A stretch of 64,000 bases of DNA from Struthidea cinerea (Eukaryota > Chordata > Aves > Passeriformes > Corcoracidae), in the NCBI GenBank assembly GCA_013397865.1, contig VZTI01005568.1, positions 199,929 through 263,928 on the forward strand, given 5' to 3'. Every line of letters starts with the position of its first letter. Position 1 is the first letter of the stretch. Shown here piece by piece: positions 52,761 through 64,000 of the stretch. The notes beneath the pieces are model-generated. The model made no database searches. It was not told the DNA's origin and saw only the letters and a list, made by a program, of their open reading frames with translations. The position numbers were made by a program, and so were the translations under genes.

Positions 52761-53579
52761 NNNNNNNNNNNNNNNNNNNNNNNNNNNNNNNNNNNNNNNN
52801 NNNNNNNNNNNNNNNNNNNNNNNNNNNNNNNNNNNNNNNNNNNNNNNNNNNNNNNNNNNNNNNNNNNNNNNNNNNNNNNNNNNNNNNNNNNNNNNNNNNN
52901 NNNNNNNNNNNNNNNNNNNNNNNNNNNNNNNNNNNNNNNNNNNNNNNNNNNNNNNNNNNNNNNNNNNNNNNNNNNNNNNNNNNNNNNNNNNNNNNNNNNN
53001 NNNNNNNNNNNNNNNNNNNNNNNNNNNNNNNNNNNNNNNNNNNNNNNNNNNNNNNNNNNNNNNNNNNNNNNNNNNNNNNNNNNNNNNNNNNNNNNNNNNN
53101 NNNNNNNNNNNNNNNNNNNNNNNNNNNNNNNNNNNNNNNNNNNNNNNNNNNNNNNNNNNNNNNNNNNNNNNNNNNNNNNNNNNNNNNNNNNNNNNNNNNN
53201 NNNNNNNNNNNNNNNNNNNNNNNNNNNNNNNNNNNNNNNNNNNNNNNNNNNNNNNNNNNNNNNNNNNNNNNNNNNNNNNNNNNNNNNNNNNNNNNNNNNN
53301 NNNNNNNNNNNNNNNNNNNNNNNNNNNNNNNNNNNNNNNNNNNNNNNNNNNNNNNNNNNNNNNNNNNNNNNNNNNNNNNNNNNNNNNNNNNNNNNNNNNN
53401 NNNNNNNNNNNNNNNNNNNNNNNNNNNNNNNNNNNNNNNNNNNNNNNNNNNNNNNNNNNNNNNNNNNNNNNNNNNNNNNNNNNNNNNNNNNNNNNNNNNN
53501 NNNNNNNNNNNNNNNNNNNNNNNNNNNNNNNNNNNNNNNNNNNNNNNNNNNNNNNNNNNNNNNNNNNNNNNNNNNNNNN
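52761..53579. other. SERBP1: Assembly gap, 819 N, hiding SERBP1 exon 1
   Basis: The visible SERBP1 frame starts at residue ~103 of the human protein in phase 1, and the right gap edge is CpG-dense. The missing N-terminal exon and promoter core therefore fall here. Frames drawn across the N run are meaningless. Confidence 0.9.
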
Positions 53580-53690
53580 GGCGGAGCCCCGCACCGCGCC
53601 CCCCCCGCCTCCCCCGTCGACCCCCGCGCCTGGCGCGCCGGTGGTACCGGCCCGCGTGTGGGCTCCCTCAGAAATAAAACCTAAGTGAAG
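53580..53690 (-). promoter_or_regulatory. SERBP1: Edge of SERBP1 CpG-island promoter
   Basis: CpG-dense, C-rich sequence abutting the gap on the side away from the gene body, as expected for the promoter or 5'UTR of a housekeeping gene read leftward. No TATA box seen. Confidence 0.5.
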
Positions 53691-53854
53691 CGGAATTAAG
53701 AGATTTGCCGTTATTAACCGATAAAAGTTGGTTTCCAGGCCTTGAGCTGAAAGTTGTAGCAAGATTTCCCGCTTTCGTGGGCGTTTCTGCTCGTCTAATT
53801 AGGGGACAGACGTAGCAGGCAGCGTCAAGTGAAGGTGGTAGATGTTCGCGCCAT

Positions 53855-54130
53855 TAATACGTATTAACATAGCAATATACAGTATAAATAAATACTGTAT
53901 ATTGCTATATATAATCATATGTAGTATGTATCGTATACGGTAATATCTGTGGCAACGTACAGTATATAATAACATAATAATACGTAATGCATAATACATA
54001 ATATGCAATGCACACTTAATATTAATATTAATATATCGAATATTGTATACTAATAGTAATATATTGATGTAATTATGTCAGTGCACCACTATTATAATAT
54101 TTTTATACATTAATGTGTGTGTGTGTGTGC
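53855..54130. repeat. AT-rich block with 16-bp palindrome and (TG)n
   Basis: Inverted repeat: arms 53869-53884 and 53893-53908 (atagcaatatacagta and its complement) around an 8-base loop. Followed by ttaata repeats and a tgtgtgtg run at 54115-54128. Confidence 0.9.
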
Positions 54131-55095
54131 GCGCATCTGGTTATAACCAAGAGGCATCATATCAAGAGACTAAAATGTAATAAACAGGCACAGATTTGAC
54201 AGGTCCTTCAAAACACAATTCGATTGCTCACAGTTTATATCTCTAAGTCATCAGAACCTTTTGGCACCTGTTATAAAATAAACTTTGTGCTCAGCAAGGA
54301 TGTTATTTCCAATATTTGCTTTGCCTGCTCCAAGAAGCTTGAAATAATTGCTTTAAAAATTAATTTAATTACATTTGTTCGGTTCTTGAATGCACGTTGC
54401 TCATAAATTCACGACTCAACACCAACTGGTTTGGAAAACTCCATAGCTTAGTTTCTTCAAATAAACTAAAAATCTTTGGTTTCATGGATTGTTCTTCATT
54501 ATGTTTCCCTGCAGTCCCACCGCTCCCTGTGCTCTGTTTTTGGGAGGTTTTCGAGGAAACCCCTCCCGCAGTGGCTCTGAGGGGGATTGGAGCAGCTCAC
54601 CCCCTTCTTGGGATGTGAATAATCACCGTAAATTACACCCTGAGAACCGAAAACGCTCTTTTCTCAGAGCCTTTTAGGGATGAATCAAATGGCACCAAGC
54701 AACACCTAATTAAAACTCTGCGTGGACGTGCCGGTGTTTCCAGGACGAGCCCGGGTGCCCCGTCACACGCTCCGAGGCCGCGTTGCATCACACACACATT
54801 TTATGGACAAAACGCAAACGATTCCCACCCGGATCCCTGACGTGCTTGTGCCAGATGGCACCGGCAGCTTTATGGGAGGGGATTCGCTCACGGAAATGGT
54901 CTGCCTGGCTCCGAGGGTTGGGATTTGCAACTCCAAGGGAAGCAGCCAGAGCATCTGCCTGCTGTTGCTTTTGAAAGGGCTGTGCACGTCCAGCTCCCCC
55001 GTGCTGCTGATGTGCGCTCAGCATTCCACAATTTTCCAAGTGCGTGAAAGGTTTGGGGTGGCAGCTTGGATTAAACACGTGCCAAACACAGGCAG
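54131..55095. other. Intergenic DNA beyond SERBP1
   Basis: No gene or known repeat recognised; AT-rich at first, GC-richer after 54500. Confidence 0.45.
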
Positions 55096-55099
55096 ATAG

Positions 55100-55372
55100 C
55101 GACAGGACACAGGGAATGGCTTCCCACTGCCGGAGGGTGGGGATGGATGGGATATCGGGAAGGAATTGTTCCCTGGGAGGGTGGGCAGGCCCTGGCACAG
55201 GGTGCCCAGAGCAGCTGTGGCTGCCCCTGGATCCCTGGCAGTGCCCAAGGCCAGGTTTGGGGCTTGGAGCAGCCTGGGATAGTGGAAGGTGTCCCTGCCC
55301 GTGGCAGGAGATGGAATGAGATTGTCTGTAAGGTCCCTTCCGACCCAAAGCATTCCATCATTCTATGATGGA
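55100..55372 (+). mobile_element. CR1 LINE 3' portion
   Basis: 'gacaggacacagggaatggcttcccactgcc...taaggtcccttccgacccaaagcattccatcattctatg', sense. Confidence 0.92.
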
Positions 55373-57287
55373 AACAGACTCAAAGTATTCAGTGCAAACA
55401 GGGAAATCCATCATCACGTGAACGCAGTTACCAAAGCTGTGCATTCTGTGCAGCAGGAAGCGGGAATTGCAGCCTGCAGGAAGCTCCAGCTCCTCTCTGG
55501 AGCGTCACACTCCGTGCTTGCACGTTGCTGTTTGCATTAAAACGGCCCCACGATCAGCCACGTGGGTCAAAAGTCCAAATGACAACGCCGTCCACGAGTA
55601 TAATTCGCAGTTTTCAAGCACTTCTGGCCACGAGACAACATTTCCATTCCTAACGTTAAAAAGTGGGGTTTAAAATATTCAAACTGAAAGGGAGCTTTCA
55701 CACCAAGGGAGGATCCTGGTGCTGTACCCACACAAGCGTTGTGGGTCGTGCAAAGGACCAGGACAGGACAGAAGTCACCTGTGTTTAGACCTAATTTGAA
55801 AAGCAGCTCTTTAATCGGCACATTCAAATTGATAAGTTTTCCTCAGTGGGCAGGCACAGCCTTGCAGGAATCCCAGCCCACACTGGATCAGGACGCAGAT
55901 CACACTGTGACTGGCTCAGGGAAGGATGCATGGCAAGGTCTGCACTCATTAGGCACTAGCAGACAGTGAGGGAGTGATCAAAAAACACACAGAAGTCTTC
56001 CAGGAGCTGCCACCAAAAGCTGGGCTGGCTTCTTCCATCCTCCTGCATGACAGACACGGGTGTTCTCCTCTCCCACTGGAGCAAACCAGCATTTCCACCA
56101 GCCAAAGGAGCAGATTTCCAGTGCTATTTCTGGCTGGGACACGCAGCGCTCCGTGGCCTATGGATATCCCACCTAAGGAGCTGCCCAAAGGAGGCCTGGA
56201 GAGCCTTCGGACACGCTACACTCCTCTGCTATTCCCAAGCTTTGCCAGCAGCTGCCAGCTGCCTGCTTAATAAGCAGGAATAGGAAATGCAGCAAGTTTG
56301 CAGCAGGGGGAAAAAGTATACAACTGGGTCCTTGCTCCATTCCAAAACCATGGTTTTCCTGATTTTTTACTTTATAAACCTGGCTTATGGGGTTTTCAGT
56401 TATTTCACAGCCAGCATAGTCAATATGCGAACAAGGAGGATGCTGCTTGGAGGTTTCTTTGAGATGAATCTTTCCTTAGGTTGGCCTCGACGATCTCGGA
56501 TTTCTCTTCCAACTTTAATGATTCTGTGATTCTAGGCCACAGGAAATACAGGGGTTGCTTCCAAACTAAGTCAAGTATGGCCATGACTTCTGAGCATGAA
56601 AAAAATCACATACACCACAGAGAAATGTAGCAACTTCTCAGCTTGCGTGCACATGTGGATCCCTTCCGAGAAGAACTCCCGGAATTAACCAGCACTGCCC
56701 AGCTGGACAGCAGGGATGACCAGGAGAAGGCAGAGCTCACAAGGACATCCACACTCTGCAATGCACGTCTTTATCCTCCCACATATTCAGCAGCCCATTT
56801 CAGCGCAGCACTAGTTGGTTTTTTTATTTTAATATGGCAGAAAACGCAGCAGTTTCATTATGAGGAGGGCTGTAAACATGAACAGCAGTATTTCTACCCT
56901 AAGTACGTGCAGTGAAAAACGCCCTCCCCCAGCATTGCTCTGTGCTTTAAAATGTGCACAGACAAGCGAAGCAAATCATGCAGACACAGAACTTGGCTTG
57001 TAAATTAAGGCAGACTAATTGAGCTCTGCCTGAACTTTCTTCCCCTGAATCCCAAACAACCTGCCGAGCAAGTGCTCTTCCTCGGAGCAGTCAAGGTAAG
57101 AGGTATTTTTAGTTTGGAAAAGCAGCACTGGAGCTGTACGAAGCAGAAGGTCGGGTACACCAAACACTCCTTCTGTCGCTGCTATTTCTGTGAGCTGGGC
57201 TGGTTTCTATGAGCTGTGCTCCAGCCACCCCTTCCCTGGCTCCCAAAGCCTGGCGCTGCAGAATGGGGCTGCCAGGAGGGCCTGGGG
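55373..57287. other. Intergenic DNA, CR1 scrap only
   Basis: A CR1 terminus lies at about 56440-56537 ('ttggcctcgacgatctcgg...ccaactttaatgattctgtgattcta', +). No exon recognised elsewhere. Confidence 0.45.
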
Positions 57288-57440
57288 GATGGAATCATAA
57301 AATCACAAAATGGGCTGCATTGGAAAGACCTAAAAGCTCATTCCATTCCAGCCTCTGCCATGGGCAAGGACACCTTCCAAAACACCAAGGTTGCTCCAAC
57401 CTGGCCTTGAACACTTCCAGGGATGGGTGCACAGGAGCCT
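57288..57440 (-). mobile_element. Old CR1 LINE fragment
   Basis: 'ggaatcataaaatcacaaaatgggctgcattggaaagacc...ggttgctccaacctggccttgaacacttccagggatgg', inverted. Confidence 0.85.
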
Positions 57441-60400
57441 CCTTGGCTGCAGTGATCAAACACCTCCCTTGGAAACTGCCCTGGAGGAGAGAGGCTTTGC
57501 TTTCCTAATCTGAAAAGATGGAGAAGAGGAGAAAATCATATTTCCTCTTCATAAAAGGCTCAGGAGAACTCAGGCACACTGGGACCACGGTGCTGTGGGA
57601 CCAAGGGGAGCCTCCACATCCCAGCGCCCATCACTGCTGGGCTCAGCTCCCGGTGGGCACCGAGCCCTCCTGCCCAAGCCCCTCTGGCTACCACCTCCAG
57701 CACCCTCAGCAGCTCCTCCCAGGGTCATTACTGGGGGAAATTAGGGGTGAAAAGTTAGGAGGTGTCTCCATGGAACAGCCAAGGGCCAAGCACAGCAGCG
57801 CTGGGAGGACTGGGACGTGCCTACGTGGAACCCGCTGGGCAGGCTGGTAACTGTCTGAGCAGAAAGCTGCTCCTCCCTGCCAGCTCAGGCTGCCTCTGCT
57901 TCCAGGGGCAGCTCCTGTCCCGCTGCCGCTGACACGGCCGCTTTGCGCTCGCTGCCTCCTCCCACGCACCCACCACTGGCACCGCCGCACGGCCGCGGGA
58001 ATGCACCGGCAGCTGGAGCAGGGCCCGCTCTGCCTGGAAAAAGCAAAGAATGCCGTGGTTTTCCCCCCCTGCCGCCTTATTTCAGGGTGGCTGTGCTGGT
58101 GTCGCAGCCCTGTGGGCAGCAGGAAAGGGAACACGTTAAACCGCGATTGCAGCCGAGCGTGGGGCAGCCCACGGCTGCGTGCTCGGTGTTGGGAGTTGTG
58201 CTTCCCCCACTCCTTCCCCACTGCCTGGCCTGGAGCAGCTCAGCCTCCTGCTCCAGGCTCGCTGCTGACCCTGACCCACAGCCACAGCCTTGGTGCTGAG
58301 GGAATGAGGTCCCTGAGAGGGATACGGGGGTGCCAGCGATGACTGGGATGCCCTTGCAGATGGAATGTGCACAGGAGCTCCAGTACCTGCAACAGCCATC
58401 TTCCAGCAGGCTGACTCACTGCCCTGCATCCCGAACAGACAGACGGACAGACAAAATCTGGGCTGGCACTGTCCCTGGGGCACTGAAACCCTCTGGGGTA
58501 CAAGTGTCAGTGTGCCCCACGGTGACACTGCCACCGAGGCTGTCCAGGAGACCCTCAGCCAGGCACGGTCCCCCTGGGGAAGCGATGGTGGGGATGGAGC
58601 TGCCTCCAAGCCCTGCCAGCGCCAAGCCCGGCTCGTTCTCTCCGTGCCGAAAACCAGCCCGTCCTGTTTGCTCGCCCAGCTCCGAGCGGGACGAGCCGCG
58701 GGGCGTGGAGGGCGGCCAAGGGAGCTGGGCCGGGCTGCTGAGCCGGCAGCTCCGCTGGATCCGCGGGAATTGCTGCGGAGCCAGGGCAGGCGAGAGCGCT
58801 CTGAGTCATCCCACACCAACTCTGCCTGGCATGGGGCTGCGGAGGGACAGTGCCCGCCCTCACCATCCTCATCCTTCCTGCTCGCCCTCACCATCCTCAG
58901 CCTGCCCACTCACCCTCACCATCCTCAGCCCTCCCCTCTGGCGGCTGCGTGGAGCACAAAGTTCATCTGCCACACAAATGAAAAAGGCCTTTTTGTTTTA
59001 TGGAGCACAATGCAGGGCAGGAACGAGTGTAGGTTTATTTTGGGGCACGGCCAAGGCAGGGCTGAGTTAAGGAAGACACAGTTTCCCACCTGGCAGCTGC
59101 AGGAGAGCGAAGAGCAGGAGCTTGGCAGAGGTCTTTGCTGCACCAGCTGAACTCGGAGCCTCGCGGCACTGGAATAACCTCTCCTGGAGCAGGGATCAGT
59201 ACAGCGCACCCCAGGCCCTCTAGCACCCAAAGCCCTTCTCACATGAGGGACCTGTCCCAAACACGACCCAGCCCTGGTGCTTGGTTTTTCTCGTCCCTGC
59301 AGATGCATTTGACACAAAACTGACCCGAGCCAAGCCCTCCGTGCCAGCAGCCCATCCTGGGAGCACCCAGCCACTGCTGTTTGCACATGGGGCAGGGCCC
59401 CCAGTTCTCCTCGTCCAGCCTGATCCTCCTGCCTGCTTGGGTTCTGGGAGGACCCCAGCCCTGAAGGACCCCTGGGGAAGTGGGGAGAAATCCTTGAGGG
59501 GTGTGCAGCACATGGAGTGATCCCAGCATCAGCTCCCCAGCACTCAGCTGAGCACCCCTTTGCTCTGCTGTGCTTGACTGAAACAGGCTTGGCGCAGACC
59601 CCAGGACCTCGGTGGGATTCTGGGCAGAGCAGGACGTGCAGGAGCAGCAGCTCCCGTGCAGAAACCTCGCATGTTCTGGATGCAGGGATGACAACGCCTC
59701 AGCCACCAGCGTGGTGCCAGGTTTGGGCCATGAGCCGCAGCCATTCCTGCCGGCACCGTCTGTCACAGACCAGGCTGGTATTCCCAGGCTGGTATTCCCG
59801 GGAGCTGAGCAGGGCACCGGCTCAGCCCACGTGCTGTTCCCGGGAGCCCTCGGACCACGCGTGCCCGACCGAGCTGCTGCGGCAGCAGCTGGCCTGGGTA
59901 AGGAAATATGGGAACAGGCAGATCAAACACGCCGAAAGGAGGTCACGGAACTGCCTCTGCTGCTGCTCGGCGAGGCACCTACTCATTAGGGTGATTACAG
60001 GCACCCAGCTCTGCTAACGAGCTGCGTGGGCTGCCCGACCCGCACGTCTCAAACAAGCCCCGGGGCTGTTGTTGCACGTTCGGCTCAGCTGCAGCTCGGG
60101 TGGCACCTTGGGAGGTGTCCCCACTGCTGCCGCCCGTCCCAAGCCCTCCAAAGGGGATCCCACGTGCTGGGATCCCAAATCCTGGTAGGTGCAGTGCACC
60201 CCGGGCAGGCTCGCTGTGCATCCTTGGGGTGTAGAGCGGGGTTGGGGCGCTTCCTCAGCCCAGAGCTGACGTACAGGCAGGAATATTGAGGTGCAGAGAC
60301 CACCCTTTTCCATGGATGTTCCAGGGGATGAAGGGGCTGGACCACAGGGCAGCGCACAGGAGGCTGCTCACAGGCTGAGCATGCGGGGGCTGGCTCTCCA

Positions 60401-60925
60401 TCACACACCGTCCTTAAGGCATCGGCCTCAAAAGCGCCTGAGGAGGAGGTGCAAAGGTTCGGGACGTGTTCGCGAGAGCTCCTGCCCGGGAAGTGAACCT
60501 TTGCCTGGCCACCCATCCCACCTGGATCCCACCCATCCCGCCTGGACCCTGTCCCTGTGCGTGGGCTCCTGGGCTGCAGGCACAGCAGACAAATGAAAGA
60601 TGCTCAGCCTGCAGCCCAGGACCTGCAGCAAGACCGCCAACCCCTCCCCACGCTGAGGATTCGACCCTGAGTGCTTCCCGCTCTGCCTTGTGTCGCTCAT
60701 GGACTGTCCCAGTGCTGGTGCCCCATAGGGTCCCCACGGCTGCTCCCTCAGATAAGGACACAAACGAGCAGGGAGCTGCAGGACTGACAGCTCTGATAAG
60801 GCGCCACAAGGAGCACAGTCCCCAGGCCGGTGGCATGGTGGGCATCGTACCCAGGCCAGTGGCGTGGTGGGCATCCCATCCTGTCCGTGGCACAGGTCCT
60901 GCTCGTGGTCAAGGTCATTGGATCG
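57441..60925. other. GC-rich intergenic DNA, no gene recognised
   Basis: Several frames exceed 150 codons on both strands but overlap one another, are Ser/Pro/Arg-rich and match no family I know; they look like GC-driven open frames. A ~30-bp 'ccctcaccatcctcagcctgccc' minisatellite lies at 58856-58935. Confidence 0.45.
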
Positions 60926-60927
60926 CA

Positions 60928-61030
60928 GAATGGTTTGGGCTGGAAGGGACCTTAAAGACCATCTCGTTCCTTCTAATTCTAATTCTAATTCTAATTCCAA
61001 TTCCAATTCTAATTCTAACTCTAATTCTCA
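60928..61030 (-). mobile_element. CR1 terminus with (TCTAAT)n hexamer array
   Basis: 'ggatcgcagaatggtttgggctggaagggaccttaaagaccatctcgttcc' (inverted CR1 end), running into nine to ten ttctaa/ttccaa units at 60971-61030. Confidence 0.85.
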
Positions 61031-61940
61031 TTAGAAAATTATGCATATTGAAAAAAAAGTGTGGGTTTTCTCAAGAAAAACAAATCACCCTTGTTACAGG
61101 TTCATGTTAAAGGATTGGCCTGACAGGTGCTGCCCCAGGAAGTGAGAGCAGGTCCTCATCCCCCCGTGGCAGGCGGGAAGCGGTGTCAGCCACATCCCCG
61201 TTGTCCCCCACACCCCGGTGACACGGCGGCGCTCAGGGATGCTGGGAGCCCCCGGCCCTGCTCCTGCCCCACAGGACATTGCTGCTCCGTGAGGCCAGCC
61301 GGGAAGCAGCTCCCTGCAGGTGCCCTGGAGCACGTGCTGCCGCATTTTTCTGCTCGTTTCATCACCTCTAATTCTTCCTAAAGAGCTTCTGGGCTTGGGG
61401 CACAAACCCCACATTCCCCCGGGGCTCCCCCGCTCTCTGCACCGCTGGACAGGTTTGGTGTGGAGATGCCATCAGGATGGGATGTCCTGAGCTCCATCCC
61501 ACCCTGCTCCCACTGCTCCTGCAGCCGCTGCCTCCATCCTCCGTGGGATGGTTTCTCACCCTTTTTCCCCTGGTTCTGCGGCCCAAGTGACTCCCTGGGA
61601 TGTTGGTGGCCCCCAGCCTGCAGCCCCGCAGTGGGGCAGGGGGGTCAGCACAAACAGACCCCAACCCCACTGCTCCCACCAGGCTGTCCGTGTCAGGATC
61701 CCATGATTAAAGGCCGGACTCATCGTTCCCTTTTTCCTTTCTGCAAATCTACGTTTAAAAAAAACCCCAACAAAAACACGGCATTTTTCCTGCCGTGCGA
61801 GAGCCGCGATGTCCGGGTTGAGCTCCCGGGTGCTCCCCCCGGTGCGGCCGCCAGAGGGCACCGGAGCGACGGCGGCTGCGTCCCCTCCGTGTCCCCGTCC
61901 CTGTCCCCGTCCCTGTCCCTGTGCGTGCAGGGACCGAACC
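61031..61940. other. Intergenic DNA, no gene recognised
   Basis: Ends with a 'tccccgtccctg' 12-bp tandem array at about 61885-61925. Confidence 0.4.
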
Positions 61941-61944
61941 CGGG

Positions 61945-62345
61945 CAGGGATGCTCCAAACCCACCCAGCCTGGCCTTGGGCACTGCCAGGGATCCAGGGG
62001 CAGCCACAGCTGCTCTGGGAATTCTATTTCAGGGCCTCCCCATCCCCCTCAGGGAATAATTCCTTCCCAATATCCCATCCAGCCCTGCCCTCTGGCAGTG
62101 GGAAGTCATTCCCTGTGTCCTGTCCCTCCAGGCCTTGTCCCCAGTCCCTCTCCAGCTCTCCTGGAGCCCCTTCAGGCCCTGCAAGGGGCTCTGAGCTCTC
62201 CCTGGAGCCTTCTCCTCTCCAGGTGAGCACCCCCAGCTCTCCCAGCCTGGCTCCAGAGCAGACGGGCTCCAGCCCTGGAGCAGCTCCGGGGCCTCCTCTG
62301 GAATCTCTCCAGCAGCTCCATGTCCTCCTGCTGTTGGACCCCAGG
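61945..62345 (-). mobile_element. CR1 LINE 3' portion
   Basis: Inverted, well-kept CR1 interior from 'ccagcctggccttgggcactgccagggatcc' to 'ctccagcagctccatgtcctcctgctgttgg'; lacks its 3' tail. Confidence 0.9.
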
Positions 62346-63277
62346 GCTGGAGGCAGCTCTGCAATGGGGTCTCATAAGCATTATGTACATTTTATATTAT
62401 ATATTTTAGTTTATATTTTTTGATCTGCTCTCAAATAAACACCCTGGTCTCATTATCTCTACTGCAACGACCATCGAACTCAGGCCTTCGCTCCAAGGTC
62501 CTTCCCCTTTGCTTTCCAAACACTCTTCCCACTCCGTGCGTTTGTAGGAGACAAAATGAATTCAGATTAACGACGTAATGTCCCCCCTGAGCTCCCTGCT
62601 GCCCACAGAACACCAGCAAAGGTAACTCCGACTGGAGGCTGAACCACCCCGGTTCCCTGATTCCACGTTCATGACTGGGGGCTGGTTTGGGGAGGGTGCA
62701 GCCCTCCCTCTGCTGATACCAGAGCTCTCCTGCATGCACAGGGAAAGCAAAGCACCTGGGAAACAGGGAGCTTCCCCGTGGGAGGCAGGATGGGGGCTGC
62801 TGGCTGCTGCATGTCTCCAGCAGGGCACAGGAGGCCGATTCCGTGTGGAGCAGGATGCTGTTCCCTCACAGAAGTGCCACTCGTGCTGGTTTATGGCCCC
62901 ACGCTGCCATTAAATGGACAAAGTTTGTTTTCATTTTCCTGCAGCTCTCTCTGTCCCCATCCTGGACTTTGCCTGGCGCTTCCCGGCTGGATGATTCCCA
63001 CTGGCACCTGGGGCTGCCACGTGAGCCCGGCCTGCACAGGGTGGGAAAAACACCTGCTCCACGCAGGGAGAAGGGATGGAGGAATGCATTCAGGGCCAGG
63101 GATGGCAGGCAGAGGGAGTTTCCCTGCCAGCAGCAGCACAGGTTTCTCCTGCCCTGAATTCACAGGTAGGAGGAGCTGCTGGGAGCCGAGCAGGGACTTG
63201 CTGGGGCAGCACCTCACAGGCTGGGGAAGGAAAAGACATTCCAGCAGCTACCCAGGGTGGTGGGACATGGGTGATCC
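62346..63277. other. Intergenic DNA, no gene recognised
   Basis: Begins with an AT run (ttatattatatattttagtttatatt) and otherwise holds only short frames without family resemblance. Confidence 0.4.
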
Positions 63278-63535
63278 ATAAAATCATAGAACCCTGGAAT
63301 GGTTTGGGCTGGAAGGACCTTAGAGCTGATCCAGTTCCACTCCCCTGGGGAGTGGGCAGGGACGCCTTCCACTATCCCAGCCTGCTCCAAGCCCTGTCTG
63401 ACCCGGCTTTGAGCACTTCCAGGAATGGAGCAGCCACAGCTGCCAGGGTCTCACCACCCTCACAGCCAAGAATTTCCTCCTAATCTCTAACTTCCATCCC
63501 TCCTCCTTCAGTTTAAAGCCCTTAAAGCACGCCCA
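63278..63535 (-). mobile_element. CR1 LINE 3' fragment
   Basis: 'aaaatcatagaaccctggaatggtttgggctggaagg...cttcaggaatgg...caccctcacagccaagaatttcctcctaatc', inverted, older subtype. The remaining 465 bases of the window show nothing I can assign. Confidence 0.85.
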
Positions 63536-64000
63536 GGCTCCCACTTGTGCTCCCTGTTTGCAGAGCTCCTGCTGCCGAGCCCCAGAGTGCTGCAGAGACC
63601 CAGCTCCCTTTCAGCGATGTTCCAGCACCACGGAGTGCCGCAGGAATGTGCTGAGTGCAGGCAAACCAGGTGGGATAAACACAGCACAGATCCCGCAGCC
63701 CCCCAGCCCCCTGCCCTCCCACCTTTGGGAGAGGTAACCCCCGGTCAGGAGCCTGCAAAGGAGCCTGGGCCAGGCAGGAGGTGAACGTCTGCTCCAGGCA
63801 AGTCCCATCCCTGCTCCGTGCCACCGAGCCGGGCTCTCGGCTGCACTCCCGTGACCTGGGAGGTTGGAAAAGCTGCTGGCACCGTGCCCAGCTCCAGAGC
63901 CAAACCCAGCCAGGCCCAGACTTCCCGGTGAGTGCTCTGTGCACTCCCAGGTCTGGCCAAAGTCAAACCCTGAACACCAGCAGGGGTGGCTCCGGCTGAA

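Noticed and set aside
51966..53762. Frames of 330-570 codons crossing the N run
   Set aside because: Most of their length is undetermined bases; the readable ends are CR1 and CpG flank.
57441..60900. Several 150-260-codon frames as possible novel genes
   Set aside because: Mutually overlapping on both strands, Pro/Ser/Arg-rich, no splice logic, domain or conserved motif visible; GC content explains them.
53600..64000. GADD45A or GNG12, which follow SERBP1 in mammals
   Set aside because: I looked for their characteristic sequences in all frames and found none; they probably lie beyond the window.

Overview
This is a gene-rich stretch of a bird genome, probably a songbird (the class is firm, the order is inference). 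Three things point there: introns and spacers are full of CR1 LINE 3' fragments of avian type, many introns are short and GC-rich, and the gene order IL23R - IL12RB2 - SERBP1 matches the conserved amniote block (human 1p31; the chicken counterpart lies on chromosome 8). There are two assembly gaps: 42 N at 37959-38000 and 819 N at 52761-53579. No bacterial-type features (operons, CRISPR, insertion sequences) are present.

Layout. 1-3.8 kb: upstream flank of IL23R with a hexamer minisatellite, CR1 pieces and a possible 5' noncoding exon. 3.85-14.8 kb (+): IL23R, 14 coding pieces, predicted 800 aa. 14.8-20.7 kb: 3' flank and intergenic DNA with CR1 and a ~470-bp polypurine tract. 20.8-20.94 kb: CpG-rich candidate promoter and first exon of IL12RB2. 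22.6-33.86 kb (+): IL12RB2, 15 coding exons, predicted 824 aa, with a 3'UTR to about 34.8 kb. 35.2-53.6 kb (-): SERBP1, convergent with IL12RB2; seven coding exons are visible and the first coding exon falls in the large gap. 53.6-64 kb: a CpG flank, an AT-rich palindromic block, then repeat-rich DNA in which I recognise no gene.

The two receptors are class I cytokine receptors of the gp130 type. Both have a signal peptide, an Ig-like domain, a two-domain cytokine-binding module ending in WSxWS, further fibronectin III (FNIII) domains, one membrane segment, a box 1 JAK-binding motif and a tyrosine-bearing tail. Their exon phases match one for one through the ectodomain, so they are tandem paralogues. 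IL12RB2 pairs with IL12RB1 for IL-12 (JAK2/STAT4, Th1). IL23R pairs with the same IL12RB1 for IL-23 (STAT3, Th17). SERBP1 is an unrelated housekeeping RGG-box RNA-binding and ribosome-associated protein.

Most interesting points: this IL23R carries two FNIII domains that mammalian IL-23R lacks; its C-terminal STAT3-type YxxQ motif reads CFPQ; the IL12RB2 3'UTR has three tandem 8-mer matches to the miR-17/20/93/106 seed; and SERBP1 has a well-formed in-frame 39-nt candidate cassette exon between the RGG exon and the last exon.

CR1 orientation: pieces reading '...aaggtcccttccaacccaaaccattctgtgattc' on the given strand are called +, and those starting 'atcacagaatggtttgggttggaagggacc' are called -.
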